Shown one piece after another: positions 29,217 through 37,172 of a DNA stretch of 64,000 nt. A program made the position numbers and the translations under genes. This stretch comes from Streptomyces sp. B21-105 (GTDB lineage Bacteria; Actinomycetota; Actinomycetes; Streptomycetales; Streptomycetaceae), in contig NZ_JARUMJ010000001.1 in the NCBI RefSeq assembly GCF_036898465.1, forward strand, positions 7,254,001 to 7,318,000, read 5' to 3'. Below the pieces are notes generated by a model. That model was not told where the DNA came from. It saw only the letters and a program-made list of their open reading frames with translations, and did not search any database. The first letter of the stretch is position 1. Every line of letters starts with the position of its first letter.

Positions 29217-30206
29217 ATGAGCACCTCCACCACATCGGCCCCACCCCCCGACACCCAGGACCCGGCTGCGAAGACCCCGCACGGCTCCCCTCGGCCCACC
29301 GCGCGCCGCGGCTGGCGGAGAGCGTGGCGCCGGGACTGGCGGCTGTACTCGCTGGCCGTCCTGCCCCTGCTGTTCTTCCTGGTCTTCCGCTATCTGCCGA
29401 TGGTCGGCAACGTGATCGCCTTCCGCCGCTTCGAGCCCGGCGGTTCGATCCTGGGGGAGCAGTGGGTGGGGTTGCGATATGTGCGGATGTTCCTGACCGA
29501 TCCCACCTTCTGGCAGGTCTTCCGCAACACCCTGTGGCTCGGCGGGCTGACGCTGCTGTTCTGTTTCCCTCTACCGCTCGTCCTGGCGTTGTTGCTCAAC
29601 GAGGTGCGCCGGCGTTCCCTGCGACGGTTCGTGCAATCGGTTTCGTACCTTCCGCACTTCCTGTCGATCGTGATCGTCGCGGGCATCACCCTGCAGATGC
29701 TGGCCACGGACGGTCCGGTCAACCATGCGCTCTCTCTGCTCGGCCACGATCCGGTGCGGTTCATCCAGGAGCCGGGCTGGTTCCGTACGGTCTACGTCGG
29801 TTCGGAGATCTGGCAGACCGCCGGCTGGGGCACGATCCTTTACCTCGCCGCGCTCACCACGATCGACGAGGACCTCTACGAGGCCGCCCGCATCGACGGC
29901 GCGAACCGCTTGCGGCAGATCTGGCATGTCACGCTGCCCGGGATCCGCCCCACCATGATCACGCTGCTGATCCTCAACGTCGGCACGTTCATGGCGGTCG
30001 GCTTCGAAAAGGTCCTGTTGCTGTACAACCCGCTGACCTATCCCACGGCCGACGTGATCTCCACGTACCTCTACCGTGCCGGCGTCGAGTCCAACAGTTT
30101 CAGCTACGCCGCCGCGATCGGCCTGTTCGAAGCGATCATCGGCCTTGTCCTGATCACGAGCGCGAACCAGTTGTCGCGCCGCACCGTCGGGACGAGCCTG
30201 TGGTGA
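29217..30206 (+). CDS. Sugar ABC importer permease, LplB-like
   Basis: This 329-aa permease has about six membrane segments starting at LYSLAVLPLLFFLVFRYLPM and the EAA-type loop YEAARIDGANRLRQIWHVTL. It belongs to the LplB/YtcP group that imports pectin-, xylan- or rhamnogalacturonan-derived oligosaccharides, usually together with a DUF624 protein, as here. GGGAGG precedes the ATG at 29217. A basic 50-residue cytoplasmic N-tail precedes the first helix. No ATPase gene is in the operon, so the shared MsiK ATPase is the likely partner. Confidence 0.92.
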   Translation: MSTSTTSAPPPDTQDPAAKTPHGSPRPTARRGWRRAWRRDWRLYSLAVLPLLFFLVFRYLPMVGNVIAFRRFEPGGSILGEQWVGLRYVRMFLTDPTFWQVFRNTLWLGGLTLLFCFPLPLVLALLLNEVRRRSLRRFVQSVSYLPHFLSIVIVAGITLQMLATDGPVNHALSLLGHDPVRFIQEPGWFRTVYVGSEIWQTAGWGTILYLAALTTIDEDLYEAARIDGANRLRQIWHVTLPGIRPTMITLLILNVGTFMAVGFEKVLLLYNPLTYPTADVISTYLYRAGVESNSFSYAAAIGLFEAIIGLVLITSANQLSRRTVGTSLW

Positions 30207-31117
30207 GCCTCCTGTCGCCTCGCGCCCCACGTCCGCGCACGTCAGTGAGCCAGCCGACTCGCGGTTACCGCGTTTTCCAGGGCGCCAACGGAGTGATCCT
30301 CACGCTCGTCGTTCTGGTGACCCTGTACCCCTTCGTCAACATCATCGCCCGGTCCTTCAGTGGTGAAGGGCACATCCGGGCAGGCGAAGTGACCCTGTGG
30401 CCGAAGGGGTTCAACCTCACCACATACAGAATCGTCGTCCAGGACTCGATGTTCTGGCGAAACTACGGCAACACCGTTTTCTACACGGTCGTCTCCACGG
30501 TCCTCGCCATGGTGCTGACCACGTCCTACGCCTACGTCCTGTCGAAGCGGAACCTCAAGGGGCGCGGACTGCTCGTCGGTGTGGCGGTGTTCACCATGTT
30601 CTTCACCGGCGGACTGATCCCCCACTACGTCCTGGTCACCAGCCTCGGCCTGAAGAACTCCGTCTGGGCCATCGCCCTGCCGAACGCGATCAGCGTCTTC
30701 AACCTGCTGGTGATGAAGGCCTTCTTCGAGAGCCTTCCGACCGAGCTCGAGGAAGCAGCCGAGATCGACGGCCTGAGCACCTACGGAATTCTGCTCAGGA
30801 TCGTGCTACCGCTGTCCAAGGCCGTCATCGCGACGATGGTTCTCTTCTACACGGTGTCCTTCTGGAACTCCTGGTTCTCGGCCTACCTCTACATGGACCG
30901 CACCGACCTCATGCCGGTCACCGTCTACCTGCGCAACCTCATCGCGGGGGCTACCACCGGGGGAAACGCCGGCGCCGCCACCGAACAGCTGAGCCAGGCC
31001 GGGGCGAACATCCAGGCGGTCACGATCGTGCTGACCTCGCTTCCGATCCTCTGCGTGTACCCGTTCGTCCAGCGCTTCTTCGTCTCGGGCGTGATGCTCG
31101 GCGCGGTCAAGGGCTGA
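30203..31117 (+). CDS. Sugar ABC importer permease, YtcP-like
   Basis: This 304-aa second permease starts at a GTG overlapping the first permease stop (GTGA); an internal GTG at 30243 is an alternative. Membrane segments begin at NGVILTLVVLVTLYPFVNII. The coupling loop reads LEEAAEIDGLSTYGILLRIV. The extracytoplasmic TTGGNAGAATEQLSQ insertion is typical of the YtcP group. It forms the channel with the LplB-like protein. Confidence 0.92.
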   Translation: MSLLSPRAPRPRTSVSQPTRGYRVFQGANGVILTLVVLVTLYPFVNIIARSFSGEGHIRAGEVTLWPKGFNLTTYRIVVQDSMFWRNYGNTVFYTVVSTVLAMVLTTSYAYVLSKRNLKGRGLLVGVAVFTMFFTGGLIPHYVLVTSLGLKNSVWAIALPNAISVFNLLVMKAFFESLPTELEEAAEIDGLSTYGILLRIVLPLSKAVIATMVLFYTVSFWNSWFSAYLYMDRTDLMPVTVYLRNLIAGATTGGNAGAATEQLSQAGANIQAVTIVLTSLPILCVYPFVQRFFVSGVMLGAVKG

Positions 31118-31148
31118 ATCCGTACCCCCTCGGAACAAGGGAGCACCC

Positions 31149-32804
31149 GTGAAGAACGCCGGTCAGTTGTCTCGACGTCAGGTCCTCACGGCCGCAGGCC
31201 TCGTCGGCCTCGCTTCCCTCACCGGCTGCGGAAGCGGCGACGAAGGTGAGGACGGCAAGGACCTTTCCAAGAAACAGAACGGAGCAATGAAGGAGTACCG
31301 CGCCGGCGAACAGTTCAAAGCGTCGAAACCGCTGTCCTTCTCTCTTCTGCACAACAACAACCCGGTCTATCCGATGAAGGACGGCTGGCTGTTCTGGAAG
31401 GAACTGACCCGGCGCACCGGTGTCACCCTGAAGCCGATCGCCGTCCCGCTGAGCGACTACGAGAAGAAACGCAGTGTCCTCATCGGCGCGGGAGACGCAC
31501 CGTTCCTCATCCCCAAGACGTACCACCCCTCGGAAGTCGCCTTCGTCTCGTCGGGCGCGATTCTCCCGGTCAGCGAGTACACGCATCTCATGCCCAACTT
31601 CCGCGACAAGGTCAGAAAATGGAAGCTGGAGCCGGAACTCGACTCCATCCGGCAGTCCGACGGCAAGTATTACCTCCTGCCCGGTCTGCACGAAAAGGTC
31701 AAGTCCGGCTATTCGCTGTCGTTTCGCACCGACGTCCTGGGCAAGCTCGGACTGAGCCTGCCCACCACCTGGGACGAGGTGTACGACGTCTTCAAGGCGC
31801 TCAGGGCCGAGTACCCGGACCGGTACCCGTTCTCGGACCGATGGAGCACCAACACCCCGTTCCCCGCAGCCGCGTTGTGCAGCTACCTCGGCCAGTCCTT
31901 CGGCGTGCGGGCAGGCTGGACCTACGACAACATCAGCTTCGACGCCAAGAAGGACGCGTTCGTCTTCACCGGCGCGACGGACGGCTACCGCCAGATGGTC
32001 GAGTACCTGAGGAAACTGGTCGCCGAGAAGCTGATGGATCCGGAGAGCTTCACCCAGACCGACGACAACGCGTTGCAGAAACTGCTGGGTCAGAAAACCT
32101 TCGCGATCAGCGCCAACCCGCAGGAGCTGGTCCAGAGCTACCGCTACAACCTGGAGAAACAGGTCAAGGGCGCGACCATCGAGATGATCCCGGTTCCGCT
32201 CGGCCCGGCCGGACCGGTCGTACTGGGCGGCGCCCGGCTGGAGAACGGACTCATGATCTCCACCAAGGCCCTCAAGAGCGACACCTTCGTCGCGATGATG
32301 CAGTTCGTCGACTGGCTGTGGTACTCGGACGAGGGGCAGCGATTCGCCAAATGGGGTGTGCAGGGCACCACTTACGCCCACACCGGCGGACAGTACCGGC
32401 CGAGCCCAGGAATCAGTCTCATGGGCTCGGACCCGGACGCCCCGAAAGACCTGCAGAAGGACTACGGCTTCTTCAACGGCGTGTTCACCTACGGCGGCAG
32501 CTGGGCACTGGTCTCTTCCTCCTTCAGCCCGGACGAGAAGAAGTTCCAGGACACGATGTCGCAACGCGAGCAACTGCCCATCGGGCCGGCACACCCGCTG
32601 CAGTCCGTGGAACAGGAGCAGGCCTCCCTCTGGGACACGCCGCTGAGGGACCACGTCACCCAGAACACGCTCAAGTTCGCCCTCGGCAAACGCCCGCTGT
32701 CCGATTGGGAGAACTACCTGAGCGAGCTCAAAGGCAAGAACATGGACCGGCTCGTCGAACTGCACAACAAGGCGCGTGAGCGGTTCGAGAAGGAGAAGGC
32801 GTGA
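31149..32804 (+). CDS. Oligosaccharide-binding lipoprotein of the ABC importer
   Basis: This 551-aa extracellular solute-binding protein is of the large LipO class that accompanies LplB/YtcP permeases. It has a Tat-like motif (SRRQVLTAAG) and a lipobox with C27 (SLTGCG). Family blocks include WAFLF-equivalent DGWLFWKELTRRTG and many aromatic residues suited to oligosaccharide binding. GGGAG precedes the GTG start. Given GH39, GH42 and GH67 neighbours, substituted xylo-oligosaccharides are the probable ligand. Confidence 0.9.
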   Translation: MKNAGQLSRRQVLTAAGLVGLASLTGCGSGDEGEDGKDLSKKQNGAMKEYRAGEQFKASKPLSFSLLHNNNPVYPMKDGWLFWKELTRRTGVTLKPIAVPLSDYEKKRSVLIGAGDAPFLIPKTYHPSEVAFVSSGAILPVSEYTHLMPNFRDKVRKWKLEPELDSIRQSDGKYYLLPGLHEKVKSGYSLSFRTDVLGKLGLSLPTTWDEVYDVFKALRAEYPDRYPFSDRWSTNTPFPAAALCSYLGQSFGVRAGWTYDNISFDAKKDAFVFTGATDGYRQMVEYLRKLVAEKLMDPESFTQTDDNALQKLLGQKTFAISANPQELVQSYRYNLEKQVKGATIEMIPVPLGPAGPVVLGGARLENGLMISTKALKSDTFVAMMQFVDWLWYSDEGQRFAKWGVQGTTYAHTGGQYRPSPGISLMGSDPDAPKDLQKDYGFFNGVFTYGGSWALVSSSFSPDEKKFQDTMSQREQLPIGPAHPLQSVEQEQASLWDTPLRDHVTQNTLKFALGKRPLSDWENYLSELKGKNMDRLVELHNKARERFEKEKA

Positions 32805-34387
32805 TCCGGGTCCCCGCGGAGCCCGTGGGCCGGCACACCGATGCCTGGCGTCATTGCGTCGGCACCGGCCGCGTCGAGCTCGCCCTGCGCCGCGACTACC
32901 AGGACTCCCTCGCCCTGATACAACGAGAAATCGGTTTCCGCCACATCCGCGGCCATGGTCTGCTCAGTGACGGCATGGGCGTGTACCGGCCGTACGACCA
33001 CGAGGGCGCACGTCGCGTCCATCATGCCTTCACCTACGTCGATCAGGTCGTCGACGCGTATCTCGAGGCAGGTCTTCGGCCCTTCGTCGAACTCGGTTTC
33101 ATGCCGCAGGACTTGGCCTCCGGGTCGCAGACGGTCTTCTGGTGGCACGGCAACGTCACCCCGCCCCGCTCGTACCGCGAGTGGGCGGACCTGGTGCGTG
33201 CGGTCGTCGTCCATCTCGTGGACCGCTACGGCATCGACGAGGTCCGCACCTGGCCGATCGAGGTGTGGAACGAGCCCAATCTGCCCGACTTCTGGCAGGG
33301 CGCGGACGAGACGGCCTACCACCGCCTCTACGAGGTCACCGCCCACGCCGTGAAGGAGGTGGACGCCGCTCTCCAGGTCGGCGGCCCGGCGATCTCCCCG
33401 GGCGCCGACGACTGGCTGGAACGTTTCGCTGAGTTCGCGGAACAGCGCGAGGCGCCCGTCGACTTCGTCTCGAAGCACTCCTACAGCTCGGGACCCGCAC
33501 AACACGTCCCCTTCGGCGTCCACCAGACGCTGGCTCCGGCGTCCGACCTGCTCGATCAGTTCGCCACGCCACGCGAACGCCTCAAGGGCACCCGGCTGGC
33601 TGATCTGCCGGTGCACATCACCGAGTTCAACTCCTCCTACCGTCCCGACAACCCGATCCACGACACCGCGTTCCACGCCGCTTACCTGGCTCCGGTCCTC
33701 GCGCAAGGCGGTGACCTGGCGGACTCCTTCTCGTACTGGACGTTCAGCGACATGTTCGAGGAGACCGGCGTCCCCACGGGCCTGTTCCACGGCGGCTTCG
33801 GCCTGCTCACCCACCGGCAGGTCAGGAAGCCCACGTACCACCTGTACGCCTTCATGGCCCGGACGGGTCCCGACCTCCTCGCCCGCGGCGACGACCACCT
33901 GGTCACCCGGCACCCCGACGGCCGGGTCACGGTCCTGGCCTGGGCGCCCGTCGACCCGACCGGCCAGACCCCGGGCACCGGCCGCCACGAGCTGCGCCTC
34001 TCCCTCCCGGTCGCGACCCGAGGAAGCCTGGAAACCCGAAGAAGCGGGGTGCGAACGGGCCAGGAGACCGAAGGGGGCAGGGAGGCCGGAGAGGTACAGC
34101 AGGTCTTCGTCCGCCGTTCCAGCGTCGACGAGGAACGCGGAAACGCTTACACAACGTGGCGGCACATGGGCAGCCCACGCTCACCGAAACCCGCACAACT
34201 GGACGTCCTGCACCAGGCGGCGGAGCCCGCCCGCAGTCACTGCAGGCTGCCCGTGCGGCAGGGCCGGGCCGAGCTGAACCTCGTCCTCGCCCGCCACGAG
34301 ATCACCTTCGTCGAGCTGACCCCCGTCGCCGACGAGACGCCGCCCTGGTGGGACGAACGGCGCCTGCTCGGCCGGGCGGCCCCATGA
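32801..34387 (+). CDS. Glycoside hydrolase family 39, probable beta-xylosidase
   Basis: This 528-aa (beta/alpha)8 retaining hydrolase has acid/base E158 (EVWNEPNLPDFW) and nucleophile E275 (HITEFNSSY). It should release xylose from the non-reducing end of xylo-oligosaccharides. No signal peptide is visible, so it is cytoplasmic. GTG overlaps the binding-protein stop by 4 bp. A hydrophilic, repetitive stretch at ~405-430 (RRSGVRTGQETEGGREAGEV) interrupts the C-terminal beta-domain and is probably a loop insertion specific to this lineage. Confidence 0.9.
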   Translation: MIRVPAEPVGRHTDAWRHCVGTGRVELALRRDYQDSLALIQREIGFRHIRGHGLLSDGMGVYRPYDHEGARRVHHAFTYVDQVVDAYLEAGLRPFVELGFMPQDLASGSQTVFWWHGNVTPPRSYREWADLVRAVVVHLVDRYGIDEVRTWPIEVWNEPNLPDFWQGADETAYHRLYEVTAHAVKEVDAALQVGGPAISPGADDWLERFAEFAEQREAPVDFVSKHSYSSGPAQHVPFGVHQTLAPASDLLDQFATPRERLKGTRLADLPVHITEFNSSYRPDNPIHDTAFHAAYLAPVLAQGGDLADSFSYWTFSDMFEETGVPTGLFHGGFGLLTHRQVRKPTYHLYAFMARTGPDLLARGDDHLVTRHPDGRVTVLAWAPVDPTGQTPGTGRHELRLSLPVATRGSLETRRSGVRTGQETEGGREAGEVQQVFVRRSSVDEERGNAYTTWRHMGSPRSPKPAQLDVLHQAAEPARSHCRLPVRQGRAELNLVLARHEITFVELTPVADETPPWWDERRLLGRAAP

Positions 34388-35130
34388 GCCCCACAACACC
34401 CGTGAGCCCCACAACACCCGAGAGCATCACGACAGCCATGAGCCCCGTGCATACGGTGAGCACCGCGAGCTTCGGCACCGGTCCCCTCTCCCGCGCGGCC
34501 GCCCTGCTGCACACCCTCCTCGTTGTCGAGGCCTGGTTCCTCGCGGCAGCCGCCCCCGGGTTCGTCGGTCTGCTGCTCCTCGGGCCCGACCCGGCGAACC
34601 TGCCTCTCGCCGCGATCTGCCTGCTGCCCCTCGGCCCGGCCGTCTCGGCAGCGCTCTATGCCCTGCACCACCGAAGCAGCGACCTCACCGACCTCCACCC
34701 GGCCCGCGCCTACCTGCGGGGTTGGCGCCTCAACGCGCTGCCCGCGCTGCGGCTCGAGGCACCCCTGCTCGCCTGGCTCACGGTGATCGTCTTCACGCTC
34801 ACGCATTTCACCGCCACCGGACTGCCCGGTTGGTGGGCGGTACTGCTCGGGGCCGTCGGCGTGGCCTCGCTCCTGTGGTGGGCCCACGCGCTCGTTCTCA
34901 CCTCGTTGTTCACGTTCCGGGCCCGTGACACCGCCCGCCTCGCCGCGTACTTCCTGCTGCGGCGGGGGAGCGTCACAGCGGCCGCGGCCTCCCTGCTCGT
35001 CCTGTCGGGCGGCCTGACCGTGCTCTTCACGGAGGCCCTGCCCGCGCTGCTGGCCGCCCCGCTGCTGCTCTCCCTGCTGCGGTCCAGCCGCCCGGTGATC
35101 GTCGAGACCCAGGAGGACTTCACCGTATGA
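34384..35130 (+). CDS. DUF624 (YesL-like) membrane protein
   Basis: This 248-aa protein has four to six hydrophobic segments and the DUF624 pattern (PLGPAVSAALYALHH, then a LRGWRLNALPAL turn). YesL proteins sit in operons with LplB/YtcP importers and are presumed to aid them; the biochemical role is unknown. The first 18 codons include an 18-bp tandem duplication (MSPTTPVSPTTPES), so a later ATG at 34438 could be the true start. It is coupled at both ends by 4-bp overlaps. Confidence 0.85.
   Translation: MSPTTPVSPTTPESITTAMSPVHTVSTASFGTGPLSRAAALLHTLLVVEAWFLAAAAPGFVGLLLLGPDPANLPLAAICLLPLGPAVSAALYALHHRSSDLTDLHPARAYLRGWRLNALPALRLEAPLLAWLTVIVFTLTHFTATGLPGWWAVLLGAVGVASLLWWAHALVLTSLFTFRARDTARLAAYFLLRRGSVTAAAASLLVLSGGLTVLFTEALPALLAAPLLLSLLRSSRPVIVETQEDFTV
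34385..34420 (+). repeat. Two tandem 18-bp repeats at the DUF624 start
   Basis: TGAGCCCCACAACACCCG occurs twice in a row (34385-34402, 34403-34420). The unit is a multiple of three, so the duplication keeps the reading frame and creates a second GTG start candidate. Confidence 0.85.
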
Positions 35131-37172
35131 CCGCCCCCCGCGCCGGCGACGACGGCCGACTCCCGCGTACCGCCAGGATCCCGTACGGCGGAGACTACAA
35201 CCCCGAGCAGTGGCCGAAGGAGATCCACGACGAGGACCACCGCCTGTTCACACTGGCCGGCATCGACACCCTCACCGTCGGGGTGTTCAGCTGGTCGCTG
35301 ACACAAACCGCCGAAAACGATTACGACTTCACGATCCTGGACCGTGCCCTCGACCGCGCGGCCGCCGAGGGCCGCCAGGTCTGCCTGGCCACCGGGACGG
35401 CCGCTCTCCCGCCCTGGCTTGCGAAGAAGTACCCGGAGGTGAACCGAACCGACTTCGAAGGCCGCCGGCACCGCTACGGCCAGCGGCACAACTTCTGCCC
35501 CAGCTCGACCACGTACCGAAGGCTGTCCTCGGCGCTGGCCGGCCGCCTCGCCCAACGGTATGCCGCACACCCGGCCCTGCTCGCCTGGCACATCAACAAC
35601 GAGTACGGAGGCGCTTGCTACTGCGAGCGCTGCGCCGAGGCGTTCCGTGCCTGGCTGCGCGCCCGGCACGGCACACTCGACGGCCTCAACGACGCCTGGT
35701 GGACCGCGTTCTGGTCCCATCGATACACCGACTGGGACGAGATCGAGCCCCCGAGCGCGCTCACCGAGCACTGGCGCGGCCCCGACCACACCGCCTTCCA
35801 GGGCATCACCCTCGACTACCAGCGCTTCATGACCGACGCCCTGCTCGGCTGCTTCAGCGCGGAGAAGGAGGCCATCCGCGCCCACGACCCCGACACGCCT
35901 GTCACCACCAACCTCATGGGCGCCTACCGCGCTCTCGACTACCACCTCTGGGCGCCCCACCTGGACTTCGCCTCCTGGGACAACTATCCGCCGCTGGACG
36001 CGCCGCCGACCCGTCCGGCACTGGGCCACGACCTGATGCGCGGTCTCAAGGACGGCGCTCCCTTCTGGCTGATGGAACAGACCCCGTCGACCACGGCCTG
36101 CCGCGACGTCAACCCCCTGCGTCGCCCCGGCGAACTCCGCCTCGCCACCTGGCAGGCCATCGCCCACGGCGCGGACGCCGTCCTCTACTTCCAGATGCGC
36201 GCCGCACGTGGCGCGTGCGAGAAGTACCACGGCGCGGTCATCGGCCACGCGGGCCACGACGACACCCGGGTGTTTCGTGAAGTGGCCTCGCTCGGAGCGG
36301 AGTTAAGGGCACTCGGTCCCGTCACGCTCGGCGCCCGGACCCCCGCCCGCACCGCCCTTCTTTTCGACTGGGACAGCTGGTGGGCCCTGGAGATCTCCGA
36401 CGGCCCCTCCCGACTGGTGCGCTACACAGACGTCGTACACGCTTACTACCAGGCGGCTCGCGAAGCCGGCGCCGACGTGGACGTCATACCTGTGACCGCC
36501 GACCTCACGCCCTACGACGTCGTCCTCGCTCCGGTGCTGCACCTCGTCGAGGCGGACCTGGCACCCCGCCTGGAGGAGGTGGCCCGGCGCGGCGGCACCG
36601 TGCTCGCCACCTTTCTCACCGCCCGCGGCGATGTACACGACCGGGCCTTCTTCACCGACGTCCCCGGCCCGCTGGCCCCGCTCCTGGGCATCCGCGTCGA
36701 CGAGTGGGACGCACGGCCCGAGGACGTCGAGAACCCGGTGCGGTTCACCGCGTTCACCGCACAGGCCCGCCTGGTTTTCGAGATCGTCCGGTTGCGCGGC
36801 GCCGAGGCGGTGGCCCGTTACGAGACCGACTTCTACGCCGGTACCCCCGCCGTGACCCGCAACGGTTTCGGTGCCGGTCACGCCTGGTACGTGGCGACGG
36901 CCCTCGACCAGCCCGGCGTCGACCACGTCGTCCGGAGCGTTCTCGCCCGCCACGATCTGATCGGCCCCTACGCCGGCCATCGCAGCGTGGAGACCGCCCA
37001 CCGGGTCACCCCGGACGGCGCTCGCCTCGTCTTCCTGCTCAATCACGGCGCCGAGCCGATCCGACTGACCGCTCACGCCGCGGCCACCGACCTCCTCACC
37101 GGCAAGCGGCACGATCAGGGCGCGGAGATCGTGCTGGACTCACGGGGCGTCGCCGTACTGCGGCTTCAGTAG
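35127..37172 (+). CDS. Glycoside hydrolase family 42 beta-galactosidase-like enzyme
   Basis: This 681-aa GH42 enzyme has acid/base E159 (WHINNEYG) and nucleophile E317 (WLMEQTPSTT). The zinc-cluster cysteines of the family are visible (ACYCERCAEAF). Domain B (~400-600) and a C-terminal beta-domain follow the barrel. It is cytoplasmic and likely acts on galactosyl or arabinosyl side chains of imported oligosaccharides. Leu393 is encoded by TTA (36303-36305), so full translation should require the bldA tRNA. The 3' end overlaps the convergent GH67 gene by 7 bp with no terminator between. Confidence 0.93.
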   Translation: MTAPRAGDDGRLPRTARIPYGGDYNPEQWPKEIHDEDHRLFTLAGIDTLTVGVFSWSLTQTAENDYDFTILDRALDRAAAEGRQVCLATGTAALPPWLAKKYPEVNRTDFEGRRHRYGQRHNFCPSSTTYRRLSSALAGRLAQRYAAHPALLAWHINNEYGGACYCERCAEAFRAWLRARHGTLDGLNDAWWTAFWSHRYTDWDEIEPPSALTEHWRGPDHTAFQGITLDYQRFMTDALLGCFSAEKEAIRAHDPDTPVTTNLMGAYRALDYHLWAPHLDFASWDNYPPLDAPPTRPALGHDLMRGLKDGAPFWLMEQTPSTTACRDVNPLRRPGELRLATWQAIAHGADAVLYFQMRAARGACEKYHGAVIGHAGHDDTRVFREVASLGAELRALGPVTLGARTPARTALLFDWDSWWALEISDGPSRLVRYTDVVHAYYQAAREAGADVDVIPVTADLTPYDVVLAPVLHLVEADLAPRLEEVARRGGTVLATFLTARGDVHDRAFFTDVPGPLAPLLGIRVDEWDARPEDVENPVRFTAFTAQARLVFEIVRLRGAEAVARYETDFYAGTPAVTRNGFGAGHAWYVATALDQPGVDHVVRSVLARHDLIGPYAGHRSVETAHRVTPDGARLVFLLNHGAEPIRLTAHAAATDLLTGKRHDQGAEIVLDSRGVAVLRLQ

